Source: Paramacrobiotus metropolitanus
Lineage: Eukaryota > Tardigrada > Eutardigrada > Parachela > Macrobiotidae
Length of the DNA stretch: 64,000 bases
Assembly (NCBI RefSeq): GCF_019649055.1
Contig: NW_026570227.1
Coordinates: forward strand, 62,001-126,000
Direction: 5' to 3'
The position numbers were made by a program, and so were the translations under genes. The notes beneath the pieces were generated by a model. It saw only the letters and a program-made list of their open reading frames with translations, searched no databases and had not been told where the DNA came from. Positions 31,757-44,286 of the stretch are shown piece by piece; positions within the stretch are counted from its first letter, which is position 1; every line of letters begins with the position of its first letter.

Positions 31757-33244
31757 TCAAACGGAAAGTTTGTACGAGACACAGCATCCAGTGTAGATCA
31801 TCACAGCCGTCAAACCCATCCATAACGTCATAAAGCGAGCAATCTTCGCTTCCGGTGTTTTTGCGCGTGGACACGACAGTCCGTCCGCCAAATCTTTCCA
31901 GGCAGAACCGCTGCACAGAAGGACCAGGCAGAGTGCCAGCATGATGCAGTGCAGCCCCGTCGTTACCCACAGCGGCACGTAAGCCACATCCAGACACACG
32001 ATGACCTCGGATATTGGTTCGCTGTTCGCGCCGGGACGGCATTGTTGCACACCTCTCAATAACCGTACGCTCAGTACAGACATGCAGGCCCCCACGACGA
32101 GAAAAACTCCAGCAAAGGCCAGGAAAAACCACGCCATAACCGGCGACATACCGTTTTCCTCGGACAGCTGTGAGATGATGCCGAGTAAGCGCTTATTGCT
32201 CGAGGTTTTAAAAGAAATTACCCGGTACGTGGTACCAAAGTCCTGTATGCACAGACACTAAAACATTTGCTTCCGCGAACTTCCAATCAACGTCTCGCAT
32301 TTCCTTACAGCATTATGTACCCAGATGGCTTGCTCAAATTTGTTTGAGATTCGTTGGCGCGGGCCAGTTCCGGTTGGGGAGTTATGGCGGTAAGAAATTT
32401 CCCAAAAGCTTAAGATATATTTAGGTGTACCAAAAGTCTAATTATGGCCCGATCTTCTTTAAATATTGCACGTAAATGCACGTAAGTACATGTATAAAGA
32501 TCGTTTTTACACCGAACCAGAGCTGCATCATTTTTTCCATATATTAAAAAATTTTATTATTCATCCTTAAAATTCAAGGAAACAATGCTAGAACCGTGGT
32601 TCCGTGTAACAGCGATCTTTCAGCATATGCGCGTTTACCTGCCAAATTTAAAGGGAATTGGTCCGTAATGAGACTCTTGGTACACCTGCATACACGCAAA
32701 CTTTTGCGAATTTTCTTGCAGCCATAGGTCCCGAACAGATGATGCGCTCATAAACGGTTTTCACGCTTGTGTAAGTTGTGTATACAAATGACCTGGCTAC
32801 AGAATGTCACAAGTCATTATAAAGAGTGTGTTTGGCAGTGCGCGAAAGTGCAAGTTTTCGTGCATGTACACGGCTTTGGTACCATATGTACCGGGACGAT
32901 TCATTTAACCCAACTAGAGTGTACATGGCAAAACAACTTTGCTGTACTTGCATAATGCTTACCATACTCTGTCCGTGAAGACAGACAGCCAGGCTGTAGG
33001 CCACCCATCCGAATGGACCGCATTCCAGAAATAATCGGAGAGCGGACAGCAAAACAATCGCCCACATGTACTGATAAATCGGTCGAATATCACGACAAAT
33101 GACATGGTCGAGCTGCGGATCGCCATCGCAATCATCCGCTATAATAATGAAGAAACAGGTAGTCATTCATTTCAAAAGTTCCAAACGGTTATGCAGGAAA
33201 CGGCTTTTGGAAATTGTCTTACATTTCACAGCTGGCACGTCCAT
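31757..33244 (-). CDS. Four-TM membrane protein, copy 1 (intact), family unknown
   Basis: Three exons on minus join in phase: 33244-33223 (ATG, MDVPAVK), 33138-32963 (DDCDGDPQL..., first hydrophobic segment) and 32167-31757, giving about 202 residues. Hydrophobic segments are near residues 25-60, 75-98, 120-145 and 175-198, so about four membrane passes. Cys-rich loops follow a short acidic N-terminus; there is no signal peptide. The CCG motif of tetraspanins is absent, and claudin or tetraspanin membership cannot be claimed. The last residues (SYKLSV) differ from copy 2, which continues into NKKLKAELLQT. It sits tail to tail with a MACPF gene, as in the second copy. The 795 bp intron is nearly filled by a palindromic element. 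Confidence 0.7.
32207..32912. mobile_element. Palindromic GGTACC-ended element, complete copy (P2), in four-TM intron
   Basis: The left half is the reverse complement of the right half. Both ends carry CCGGTACnTGGTACC-like sequence, each half holds GGTGTACCAAAAGTC/TAATTATGGCCCGATC type blocks, and the centre is AT-rich (32530-32570). It occupies almost the whole intron between 32962 and 32168. The same intron of copy 2 holds the related P7, so insertion predates the duplication. Confidence 0.75.
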
Positions 33245-33739
33245 TTGCTAGCTTTCTCTGGCCAAGGAAAGGTTCAATAACCAGTCGCGCTCTACACTTT
33301 CCGAGAGGGGCATTACTAGTAAGATAAGACAAATATAAGCATAATAAGATAAGACAAATAAATGAGTAAAATATTCCTACGCGCTAATAATTTTGTCATT
33401 TCGAAGTACAGAATGCCAGATTGCAGTAAAAGGCAATTTGCAAAACATCTCGGTAGTAGAATTTGTGAATCTGGCTACAAACAAATCTCCGCATACAGCC
33501 GCATACGTCGATCCCATGTGGAAAATCTATGAACGTTTGCCATGGACCATGGATACAATCGATAAATGACACCGCAGCATGCCTAATGCTTCCTAACCGG
33601 CTGATGAAAAATCAATAATTTCAGTTTCACTGTGATGTTTACGGTCGTATTATAAGCTGGTCATCCTGAACAGTGCGGCCAGTGCCACAATTTATCTGTA
33701 CAGTAAAATCAGGAGCAGAATTAAACGGACCACTGCGTT

Positions 33740-34125
33740 TTGAATGATTTTTTTAAAATTTTAAAATGAATTTTAAAATTTTTGAAATTCATTTTAAAAT
33801 TTGAAAAACATGCTAGAACAGTGGATCGGTGTGAAAACATTCTTCGTGGTTATGCGCATTTACGTGCAAAATTTAAAAGAGATCGGTCCATAATGAGACT
33901 TTTGGTACACCTGAACGCATTTAACCTTTTTGGAATTTTCTAACAGCCATAACTTCCGAACCGGATGTTGCGCGCACAAACGGTTTTCACGGCAGTGTAT
34001 ACAAATCTTCTGGCTCTAAAACGTCATAAACCAAAACAAAAATGTGTTTGGGAGTGCGCGAAAGCGAAAGTTTTCGCGCATATACACGAATTTGGTACCA
34101 TGTACCGGCCCACTTCCCTTAAATG
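33740..34125 (+). repeat. Half-copy of the palindromic element family (P3)
   Basis: An AT-rich centre (TTTTAAAATTcATTTTAAAA words) is followed by the plus half, ending GGTACCATGTACCGGCCCAC. The matching minus half is absent. Starts exactly at the end of the segmental duplication, suggesting the element marks the breakpoint. Confidence 0.7.
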
Positions 34126-35354
34126 CATCCAGAAGGTAGAAAAAAGGTGTAAGGCTTTATTCAGTAGCGCTCTCAAACCAACCAAAGTCAGAATAACCTC
34201 AGTTCCCCGGGGAAGTAAAATATATCAGTAATGTTTCGTTTTCGAACTCTGCATTTTTACGATACAACGTCACCGGTTGCTGGCCTTTCGGCAGCAGCCT
34301 ATTTTGTACTGCCCAGATTGTGTAACCGTTACGCTGCCGATTTGAAAGCGTGGACGCAGGTCGATAAAACTGCAAGACATAAAGGTTGTATGTAGCATCC
34401 ACACGTCCTTTTCTATAAGGTTTAAGGTTTAATGGTTAACGTCCGCACACATTCAGGGCAAGAACCCAATTCGAGGCAGCAGACACTTACGACAACCACA
34501 GTTCTCCAGAATAGATAGTATTTCAGATCAAGCTTTAAACAAGAATACAGTAGCGTATTTAAACACCACAACTCAGTACGCCCACTCCCTTACAAACACA
34601 TTTGTTGGCCAAATCTCAGGTTCCAGAATTTTTTTCGCCGTGTCTTTAAACGTACCAATGCGGGCAAACGTGGAAGATCGTCTATCTTCACGAGCAGGAA
34701 CGTATACACTCACAGATCTTGTGGGAATTCCTACATCTTCCAGCTGTTTGGCAATGAACGCATTGTAGCGTGTAGTGCTCTTTGGTGTCTAGCTATGATC
34801 ATTTTCTTACCAGGAAAATTTTATTTTAACAAAAAATATTCCTTCCTCTTTTTGAGCCAAAAAATTCCCTTCCTCCTTTTGACCACACAAAATTTCCTTC
34901 CTCTGAAATTTCCTTCCTCCTTTTGACATTGGCCTTCTTGGGGCCATTCTTAGCTGCAAGCGCATTAAAAAAGGCTACAACGATTATATGCGGCACAGTT
35001 ATATGTCGTCAGTCCGAAGCTAAATTGCACATCCGAATTCGCGCGCTGCACATCTGCACGTGCGCAATATATTAAAACTGCGAATAGAGCGCCATGGCCC
35101 ATGCTAACTGGTACCGTAAGCAGTGCTGCAAAGGATTCTAACGAAAATCCCATTTTTTATCCCGTGGGCAGATCAAGCTCGGATTTGAACTTAACCGAGA
35201 TATTATGATAATGATAGAAACTCAGTCAAAAAAAAAGATTGAAAGCGATTGGTCTTTAGGGTCATCTGCATCCTGATGACAGAGAGACAGACACACAAAC
35301 AACGAGCTTCGGACTGGCCTGGGGTAGAAGTATAGAATGCCTCGCTTCGCTCAG
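34126..35354 (-). other. Orphan minus-strand coding-like frames, otherwise repeats
   Basis: 34780-34575 (-) reads through YNAFIAKQLEDVGIPTRS and ends WPTNVFVREWAY. 34402-34199 (-) reads TYNLYVLQFYRPASTLSN and ends FTSPGN. Both have protein-like composition; the first resembles, without proof, ORF1-type proteins of non-LTR elements. 34800-34930 is a low-complexity TTCCTTCCTC tract. I cannot assign a function. Confidence 0.3.
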
Positions 35355-35790
35355 CAATAAATTTTAAAAACTTCGAAATTCATTTTAAAATCGGGAAAAA
35401 AATGCTATACAAACTACAAAGTACATCTGATTATGGTCCACTTTCAACTTTTTTGTCATGTGTCTTTTACAGCAGTTTCGAGAAATTCGCGTAATTACCA
35501 GACTTTTGGTACGCGACAGCCGACAATGTATTTAAACTTTTCGCCCATTTTAGGTAGCCATATCCTGGTAACTGGATGCTGCGCGCGCATTCGGTTTTCA
35601 CTTTTCAGAACAATGCATACAAATCATTTAGAATGACCATTGCCGCTGTACAATAGTGCAGACAGACAGAGTCATTCTTTACCGATTCAAGACTAACTCT
35701 GTCGGTGTGCACTATTGTAGAGCGGCAATGGAATGACATAAAGTTGTAATTTGTACATACGAGTAAATACACTATGCAGTACCTACAGTT
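35355..35790 (+). repeat. Diverged half-copy of the palindromic family (P4), split by a MITE
   Basis: Centre words TTTTAAAA, then CAGACTTTTGGTACGC, GATGCTGCGCGCGCATTCGGTTTTCAC and GCATACAAATCATTTAGAATGA follow the family order, with a 95 bp element inserted after AATGA. Confidence 0.55.
35637..35731. mobile_element. 95 bp MITE nested in P4
   Basis: Ends CCATTGCCGCTGTACAATAG and its reverse complement (about 36 bp imperfect arms), flanked by AATGA on both sides (35632-35636 and 35732-35736). Small hairpin element, class undetermined. Confidence 0.75.
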
Positions 35791-36722
35791 TTAGTGGGTG
35801 GCGCATTCCTTAATCTTGCTCTCTGTGTTGTGTTGCTTTAGTGGCAAGCTGTCCAGAGCGACTATGTACAATGCTGAGTTACTGACATCAGGTGTGAGAC
35901 ACTACTGAGACAGGAGTCGTAGCGCATTCTGGCGATTGCATCAGCCCGGTATTGCAGCGATCAGGCACCCGGCTAACCATATGCGTTGCCGCGCTCGCTT
36001 CTCTACTAGTTCTCTTTCGACAAAGATACACAGATACTATTGCTTGTAGTTTGTGAGCAAATGCGGATCTACGTCCGATTCATGTGCGTATGGAGAATTG
36101 CGGACCCAGAATTCAGTTTTTAATTCACATCGCTTTCGAAATCTTAATAAGGCAGTTCTTTTCGAAGCTGCAACTATTAAATTCCTTCCTGATTCTGCTG
36201 TCCACTTGTTTAAACCTTTAGCGCCTGCCAACATCACTATTAGGCTATCAGCTATTGCTGCGATGCTGGCGCAGGCTAATTATTGACGATCTACGAACCA
36301 ACCACTTCCCAACGACACACCAGCGCTATGAGACATGTTTAAAGTTTAAATGATGGCCAGTTTGATCAGCAATCTACCCCGAGTCGGCGCACCCTGGAGC
36401 GCGGTCCGGGCAATCCTGAACACGAGACCGCGTAGTTTCGCTTGCTGTCCCGTTGTGTGTAAATGGAAGGGGTCTGTCCGCGAGCATGAAGACAAGGTTC
36501 GGTTAAAATGGCATCACTTTTAATAGGTTGAACTATTTTCCAGTGAACTTTATTTTAATCCGAAGAATAACGCGTAAATTGGTAAATACCTGAAATGCGT
36601 ATAATAGTATGCTGCCCAAACTGAAAACCAAGATGGCAGAATGTGCACTCGTAACCTTGCTTCGATAGGGCTGGTATCTTCGTGGGAAACTCGAACAGCT
36701 GAGTCATCACTTTTTGTATAAG
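35791..36722. other. Spacer upstream of prenyltransferase gene
   Basis: No recognised gene. The first exon of the prenyltransferase alpha-like gene should lie here or further left, but I could not pick it. Confidence 0.3.
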
Positions 36723-39700
36723 GACAACATCATCAATCGAGCGAAAAATGAATTTGAAAAGACAATTGAGCCCTTTAAGGCATCTTTCTCCACTATTATC
36801 CCGAAGGACAATCTAGAAGGCATCGATGCCATTGAAGCGCTGGTCTGGTCTGAGGCTTATCTTTCCACCCAAAATTATTTCTACGCCTGGATGTATCGCC
36901 TCGATTTGATGGATCTCATTTATGGACGGTACTGTCGTTCTTGACTGTTAGCTTCAGTGGCTAATCTAGATTCTTGACTTTTTTCTACCGGGGGGCCGGG
37001 GGGCAGCGAACCCTAAAGAATTATAATATTTTCAAAATATAATAAATATTCCATACTTTTTATTTCCCTCCTTTATAAGTAGTGAGCATTGGGTGGATGT
37101 TATTTGCGTAGGTTTTTTTTATATCGATGGTCGTTTTGTTATCCTTTGTGCGAAGCTGGCAATAGAAAATCTGAACATTACGATTACGAAACCCAATACG
37201 AACACGGATTGAAATCGTATCCGCAAGCGCATCCGAGATCTGACTATAGAGCGCGTGCGATGACAATCTGCCGTTCCTGGCAAAATTCAAAACGCGCCAT
37301 TAATTTGATTTACGCCCATTTTTTTACTGGAATATTCAATATTTTAAAGTTGGGCAGTTTGGCGCTGTAAAGGTACTGTGCGACTGCAAAAAGCAGTATG
37401 AATACGAGTATACATGGAAAAACATAAATTAAAAAAAATAGTATTCGTACCCGTTAGATAACAGGAGGACGGCAAGACGACACAATAGATTTGGAATTTC
37501 AGACGTGCTCGGCATCTCCCTAAACCTGGGAAAATGAAAATTCCAAAAAGTCGGTATTTTGGAGTTTTCAGAAGATGTCGGGATCAGCCAGAATGCTCAC
37601 TGGTCAGCCTGGCAAATTTCTGAGCCGAGCTAAAACTCTGACCAATCATAGCTTTCGTTATATGACGTCCGTTTTCATTTTCGGAAGCACGATCATTTTC
37701 GACTTCCGGTTGCATTTTGCTTTGGAGCAATCGCACTAGGTACTAGGAGATCTGACCGAGATCATTCGGACCGAACTAGAAGTCGACACGGTTCGGTACG
37801 GATGATTTCGACCATTTACACATGGTTACGCTAATTTCGGCCACCACTCTCATTCGACCACACATCACATTTAGGCTGCAGTGTTGATTATTCATAATTA
37901 AAAATTTGCAAACTTGCAGTCTAGTAAGACATAGTACCTGTACATGAATGCGTCGATACACTTTGTGAACCTTTGTTTATTTATACAAAATTTCATCAAT
38001 ATTTACTTTTATTAGGAAATAAGCCAACAGAAAAAACCGACGTAAAATGTGTGTGACATGTGTTAAACTGGGTCATGTGTCTACTTGATCACAGAAAACT
38101 TGATACTCATAAAACAAACTCACTATTTTATGGAACAGAATACATTGACCTATGGTTTGAACCCTACGGTTTGAATGTTCATTTCACTTACAGCTTCAGC
38201 CTTTCAGAATTCAAAAAATTGAAGTCACAAAATAAAACGAAAACATTAACTTAAAAATCGAAAGATGCTAAAAAACCGAAGGAATTGAGAAAAATAAATA
38301 TTTTGCTAAAAAAAATAAAAAGTCGGGGAGCCTAAATCAATTTTATTCAAACAGCTTCAATAAACAGCAAACACGAAGTACTTACTGTAACAGTTTGTAA
38401 CAAAAAACACTTCGTGGCATTTCCTCGCGGAAATTGTTCCGTCGGTCGTGGTATATATCGATAATACATGAGACTTTCTATAGTCTATATACGGCTCGTT
38501 TCTGAACAGTGTACGGGAGTCAGTAACCAAATTGTGACACGCACCTGTTTGCAACAATTTTGGAGGGTAGTTAAGTACTATACAATGTACGACGAGAGCA
38601 TACTATTTACAAAGCTGTCCATTCTTATTTCTTGAATTTATTGCCGATTTTGATTGCCATACTGCTGGGCCGCTGGCAAAATTTTGCCAGCTGTCTAGCA
38701 GCCACGTAGCTGAAGTACGCGTGCGGTGGCCCATGGAGCACGCTGCTGGAATGAAAACCTTCAAAAATTCGTAATTTTGTTAATTTTAGTGTTAAATTCT
38801 TTTGTATAAGCTTAAAAAATACAAAATAACGCATACCGTTAAGCCAAACAACTGCTTCTTCGTTTTTATTTTCGGGTTATTCACTGTGAGCTTCTGCTGT
38901 TAACATAAGTACCTGTCTATGGAAGACTCATTCGAGATTTCTCATAGACGGCTATGCTCTGAGTGCCAAACCTTGAGACCAAACCAGAAAATCAGTTGTT
39001 CTTCCTAATATTATATATTATTTTATAATTTTTAAGCGCATACAAAAAAATTCAGCGCGGAAGAAAAACAAAATTACAAATTTTTGAAGATTTTCATTCC
39101 AGCAGCGTGCTGCTGGAATAAGAATGTCCTCATTCTAGAACCCATTTCCTGCCTGAAATAGTGAAATTAGCCCCTTAGGTGTGGATTGAACCAAAATTAA
39201 ATAAATTTGATATTTTGAAAAAACCCGTTAACAGCTGCACTGTAACTGATGCAACCGCAAACAGGTAACGGTTTAATGCAGTTTCTCACAGCTGGTTTTT
39301 TCTTTCGAACTTGCCGGATAACTCCTACTCTTGTGGCTCGATCAGTCATTGCTTAAAACAAACTAACTTCAAAAATTTAGAACATGCTGCTTTCTGTGAT
39401 AACTTTTGTCGCTGCCAAGAAATTTAAATACATGCGGAATCATGCTTATTAAACGTTTAAGTTCATTTTGAGTAAGTGATAAGAATGAAAAATCGATTTT
39501 GTATGTTTTACTCCACAGCCGCCGCCTTCAGTTTCTGTGGTGCTCGGGAACCGGCAATCAGAATTTTCCCTTGACCGGTTTTAAATGAAAAGGCAAATTC
39601 TAAATTAGAAAATTTGCTAAGTTCCTGATCCTGTATCTTTGTGCATGTATGCGTTAAATGTTTTTGGCTTTTGCGTTAAATGTAATTGCTAATATCCTTA

Positions 39701-42700
39701 CAAAGTCCACGCTTGGGAGATTTAGCAAAATTGACTGAGTCGATAACACTCAAAGCTAGCGTTCAAGTCGATGGAGTCTGGAACACAACCAGCGGTCAGC
39801 GGCTTACTTAAGTAACTAAACCAACAACTGTGGATGGTTGCACAGTTACACTGCCAGCAATGCTAAACTACTCTCTTAAAAAGTATTAACCGTTCAAAAA
39901 CGAGCCGTATATACTTAGTCTTTGTATGCATAACGTATACAGTATCTTTATGTATGGATAACTCACTGCACTCTGCAGGGTTTTGCCCTCCGGAAAATAC
40001 TAAACCACTCCCCTAAAATGGGCGAATCAAAGGCGTGTAACACTTTGGTTACAAATCTCCATAGACAAACCAAAAACAAGACGTTAACACTATTCCTATG
40101 CGAAGACTAGTCTTCTTCTTTTCATAGTGTTAAGTCTGCATCTGTGTGCAGACCGACGTAAAAAGTAAAAGCCGAAATGTCAAGGAGCCGAAATAACGGT
40201 GGCCGAATAGAGTGAGGACCAAACTGAGCAAGGCGAATTGTATGTTGGCCGAAGTGACCGGAAGTTCTCAACCGCCCAAGTCGGCGACTGCAAGTAGACT
40301 AGTTTCACTCGGTCCAGCTGCTTTTATAATTTTCGTTTTGGGCGGCAGAGCTCGATGTATAATATGTCTGTACGACTCGTACGAGTTAACTTTTAACGTA
40401 ATTTCAGTTGTAATACCTCGTATCAATTAAAAACTTGTTTCTAAACTGTAAAAGGGATTTTTAAAAATGGTACGTGGTACGCATAACTTACAAGTGCACC
40501 TGTATCTCTACCGTAGAGATACAGGTGCACTTGTACCGTAGAGACTCTACGTAACCACCAGTCGTACTGTTGCGCCGAAACTAGCTAGCAGTTTTTATCA
40601 CGTTAAGAACGATAAGAAATTGTTTTAAAATATTAGATAACAGTTTGTATTTTAAATCTTCCAACCCACTCGATGGATTTTACAAAGGATAATTTTCCAA
40701 ATAATCTGCGTATAAATCTCAATCTGCATATAAATTTTTCAAGGAGGTACCATTGCTCATTTTAAAGTACCCAAATCCGCAAGTTACGGCGGGCTATGGC
40801 CCCTCGAACCCCCGCCCCTAAATTCGCCACTGGTTTAGCTTAAAAACAGGTGTTGAAAAAATCCTCCTAAAATTGAAAGAGTGATATTATATTGTACGAT
40901 AACTTCTTCATTTTGGCAATAATTCGCCATGCACACAGGGGAGCTGGTCAAAATGTGACTAAAGCCGAGTAATAAGACTTAACATCAAATTCTGAATGCT
41001 AACTTTATTTTTTCCGTTTACGATGATATTCTGATACGATTTATCTAAAACCAATGGGCGGTGTGCAGGCCGTTCCGCTCAACTGCGCTGGTCAAACAGG
41101 AGGACGATGATGCCAAAAGAGAAGAAGAAGATAATTATAACGTGGATGGAAGCCTGGATCAGTTGTGCGAATACGAACTGCGCCTTACAGAGCGCTGGAT
41201 TCTTGAGACAGACACGATGGAATTCGGGCTTTCTCTGCGTAAGGAACGCAAAGTTACTCCTCATGGGTGGTTTCCCTGGTATCATCGGCGATGGATGCTA
41301 GCCCGTATGAAAAACCCGGATTGGATGCGAGAGGTGCAGCTCTGGCAACAAATGCTACAGTAAGACACCAGAAAACGCGCAGAGTAATTTATATTGTGCT
41401 ACAGATGAGTTTTTCCAAAACGACGTACACAGGCGTTGGTCCCGCGAGAAGGGACTTTTTTGTCTGTATGTATTCTGGTATTCGTATATAGATATGAACA
41501 TATTCTGCACGAGCACTTTAGGGAAGTGGCCCGGTACATGGTACCAGATTCGTGTACATGCACAAAATTTTCACTTTCGCCCACTCCCGAACTCATTTTT
41601 GTTTCGGTTTATGATATTCTCTAGCCAGATGATTTGTATACACTGTCGTGAAACCCGTTAGTGCGCGCAACATCCGGTTCGGGAGTTATGGCTGTTAGAA
41701 TATTCCAAAACGTTTAAATGCATTTCAGTGTACCAAAGTTTCATTATGGACCGATCTGCTTCAAATTTGTACTTAAATGCACATGGCCTTGAAGATCGTA
41801 TTTACACCGATCCAGACTTACACGATTTTTTTTAAATTTAAAAATGAATTAAAAATTTTTGGAAATTCATTATAAAATTTGAAAAACTCCTAGGCCAGTG
41901 GATGATGTGGATCGGTGTAAAAACGGTCTTCGTGGTAATGTGCATTTACGTGCAAAATCTGAAAGAGCCCAGTCCATAACGAGACTTTTGGTACGCCGGA
42001 ATGCATTTAAACTTTTTGGAATTTTCTGACAGCCATAACTCCCGAACCGGATGTTGCGCGCACAAACGGTTTCCACGACAGTGTATACAAATCATTTTGC
42101 TACAGAAAGTCACAAAACAAGTGAAAAAAGTCCTTGGGAGTGCGCGAATCTGAAAGATATCGTGCATGTACACAAATTTGGTACGATGTACGTACAGTTT
42201 ATCCAAAACTTCATCAACAGCTTCGACGGTAACTTGCTTCATTAAAGGAAGTTACGCACATGCACGAAAACTTTCTTTCTCAAACGCTGTTTGCGTGGTT
42301 TTATGACATGGTGTTGACAGATGATTTGTATGCATTGACGCGAACGCATTTTGTGCGCGCAACGTTCGGATGGTGAGATTTAGCTATTATAAATTTCCGA
42401 AATTGCAACGCATACTGTTGTACTCAAAACTCATTATGCAACGATCTTCTTTCATTTTTGCACATAAACACACTTAATCATTACGAAGTTCGTCTGTGCA
42501 TCGAGCCTGATTTGCCCTATTTTTCAATTTTTAAAATGCATTTAAAAAATTTTCAAACACATTTAAAAATATGTAAAAAGGAAAAGAGCTGTCGCTCGGT
42601 GTGAAAGTGACCTTAATAATTAAGTGCACTTATGTGCTTAACTCAAGGTAGATTGCTGATACCTAATAACAGTTTCGTTACACCTGAATGGGTTTAAAAT

Positions 42701-43951
42701 TTCTTGAGTATTGAACAGCCTTAACTTCCCAACCGGATGTTGCGCGCACAAACTGTTTTCACGCCAGTTGTATACTTGCACACGTATATAAATCATCTAG
42801 CTATCATCTTACAAAACAATGGAACAATGTGTTTGAGTATGCGCGGAAGAAAAAGATTTGTTCTTCTGCACGAATTCTGTACCATGTGCCGGGCCACTTC
42901 CCTTAAAAAGCCGCAATCTTTTAAACAATACACCCCGAAAACCAGGAACCAAAAGGTTTTCCATGCGGCTGGAATGTATAGTAAATTCTAAAAACATTTC
43001 ATAACTCTCCGAGACGTGTCTCCCATGGCTAAAAATTACAGCAACATTAAAGGCTCAAACAAACCACCGTTCAAATTTTTTATACATTGAAATTATTAGA
43101 AAAATGTAACCTTTTAAGACATATAAATGAGACTAGAATCAGTAGAATGGTAAACAGCACTGTTCGGGAGGCTTGCCGATCACTTTAGCCAGTTACATTT
43201 CTGCAAGTTAAGGGTAACGAAGTTGTGTAAGCACTTGTCAGAATCAGGCACTTTGAAATAAAAACTTGAGAATTTATGAACCAAACTAGGGTTCTTGATT
43301 TTTAATCAATACGTGTTGTATCCTTTGCAATGCTGTGGTCTCTTTTTTATATTAAGGGAAAGTGAGCGCGACGAGAATCTGTACGACTCCGTTTGCCAGC
43401 ATCGGGCTTACGTTGCAATCCATGGCGATGTCGCTCTGGCGGAGGACTTTATAGCGCAGACTACCGCGGAAATCTTGCGCAATGACGCTACGTACACGGG
43501 GTGGGCCTACCGCGCCGCTGTACTGCCCAGACTGTATCCTGGGCAACTCCCGGATGCGGTAGTGGACCGGGAGTACAAACTGCTGCGCAGACGCTTAGTG
43601 GTCCATCCAGCCAATGAGCAGGCCTGGAAGCACTGCAAAGGCATGGTCGAAATCCTGCATAACGAAGGTCGTACCGAAGCAGTGGAAAAGTTCTTGGGAC
43701 TAATATATATTGTGCAAGAGAGCATAGGCGAGAAAGGTTACAACGACTATCCTGATTACTACGAACCTGACGTCGATAACAAACAGGACGATATATGGAA
43801 GTTGTTTGCGGTGCGGCTGCTTTTACCGACTGCTTCGTGGCGTTTATTGACACAGGAGGATCAGGAGTTCATCGGGGATGTCGGACGAAGTATAATTTCA
43901 AATGCAACTTGGGAGCGTAAACGGCGGCTGAAAGAGAAGAAGCCTTATTGA
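36723..43951 (+). CDS. Protein prenyltransferase alpha subunit-like (PPTA repeats), 5' exon(s) not found
   Basis: Alpha subunits of farnesyl/geranylgeranyl transferases are helical PPTA-repeat proteins that pair with a catalytic beta subunit. Three exons join in phase: 36723-36928 (NYFYAWMYRLDLMDLI), 41069-41359 (GWFPWYHRRWMLARM, NPDWMREVQLW) and 43357-43951 (SVCQHRAYVAI, DATYTGWAYRAAVL, HPANEQAWKHCKGMV), ending RLKEKKPY. The Trp-x2-(H/Y)-Arg spacing identifies about five repeats. Similarity is too loose to choose between FNTA, RABGGTA and PTAR1. The visible part is 363 residues, near the family length of 330-400. Introns of 4.1 kb and 2.0 kb, large for this window, are filled with inverted-repeat elements. 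The 5' end is unresolved. Confidence 0.65.
38733..39116. repeat. Inverted repeat with about 100 bp arms
   Basis: AGCACGCTGCTGGAATGAAA at 38737 onward is mirrored near 39090-39116, and the arms continue through TTCAAAAATTyGTAATTTTG. The spacer is about 180 bp and contains no gene. A non-autonomous transposon remnant is likely. Confidence 0.65.
39500..39600 (-). other. Orphan last-exon-like fragment (minus)
   Basis: After a TTCTAATTTAG acceptor-like site a short frame reads FAFSFKTGQGKILIAGSR and ends KLKAAAVE, then a stop. Composition is protein-like, but I recognise no family and found no partner exon. Confidence 0.25.
40490..40534. repeat. Perfect 21 bp-arm hairpin with 3 bp loop
   Basis: ACAAGTGCACCTGTATCTCT continues to a 3 bp CCG loop and is followed by its exact reverse complement. 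It lies in an intron. Confidence 0.85.
41505..42195. mobile_element. Palindromic GGTACC-ended element, complete copy (P5)
   Basis: The minus half (41515-41840) begins GGGAAGTGGCCCGGTACATG and is mirrored by a plus half (41860-42195) around an AT-rich centre at 41830-41880. Conserved blocks: CCGGATGTTGCGCGCACAAA, GTCCATAAcGAGACTTTTGG, GTGTATACAAATC. No coding capacity. It lies in the second intron of the prenyltransferase-like gene, directly beside P6. Confidence 0.8.
42245..42912. mobile_element. Palindromic GGTACC-ended element, complete copy (P6)
   Basis: A second, more diverged complete copy follows P5 after 50 bp: minus half 42245-42550, AT-rich centre, plus half 42560-42912 ending CCATGTGCCGGGCCACTTCC. 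P5 and P6 may be a tandem duplication or two insertions. Confidence 0.7.
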
Positions 43952-44286
43952 CTTCTCATTTTTGCTGCACTAACTAAGCATTCTTTTATACATTTTTAGC
44001 GGTTATTACGAAAGTATTTCTTACGTAGCAGATAAACATGGTTATTGCTATCTACAGTGACTTCCTCAAGGTGGTGTAATTTACACCTACAGCCGATAAC
44101 GCCATGCATACCGGGTTTATTTGCAGCGGACATTGTGCTAAATTTTCCAGTGTTTATTATGTACGTAATAATAATCAGATATGGCACGATCGGTAAGCTG
44201 TTTCTTCACGAGCATGCTAAACAGAAACACAGAAACCGCAAATAATCATATTGAAGCTGATGTATTTCAAGTGAACCACCTCTCTG
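43952..44286. other. 3' flank of the prenyltransferase-like gene
   Basis: No gene seen. Probably the 3' untranslated region and short spacer before the SINE cluster. Confidence 0.35.

Larger units (their letters stand above)
27335..33740. repeat. Segmental duplication, left copy (MACPF B + four-TM gene 1)
   Basis: Colinear with 48010-56560: the same upstream block (CCGGCCGAACGCTGGCCGAGTC), MACPF exons, intergenic sequence with a shared GGGACACTCTG, a minus-strand four-TM gene, a palindromic element in its intron, and a shared 3' flank (TCAATAATTTCA...GATGTTTACG). Differences are a TTAA-flanked insertion here and extra intron sequence in the right copy. Copy A at 12545-14467 is a third, partial copy. 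Confidence 0.85.
36929..41068. other. 4.1 kb intron of the prenyltransferase-like gene, mostly repeats
   Basis: Apart from the inverted repeats listed separately it holds diverged units reading GGCCGAAnT, near 37800-37865 (minus sense) and 40160-40280 (plus sense), which could be the arms of an old fold-back-like element. No complete gene was seen inside. Confidence 0.4.

Noticed and set aside
31757-33244. Tetraspanin or claudin identity for the four-TM protein
   Set aside because: No CCG motif or large Cys-patterned loop of tetraspanins and no W-GLW-C-C claudin signature.
33965-34231. Short plus-strand frames starting MLRAQT with HKFGTMY-like ends (also at 42051 and 42737)
   Set aside because: They recur in every member of the palindromic element family and reflect its sequence, not a gene.
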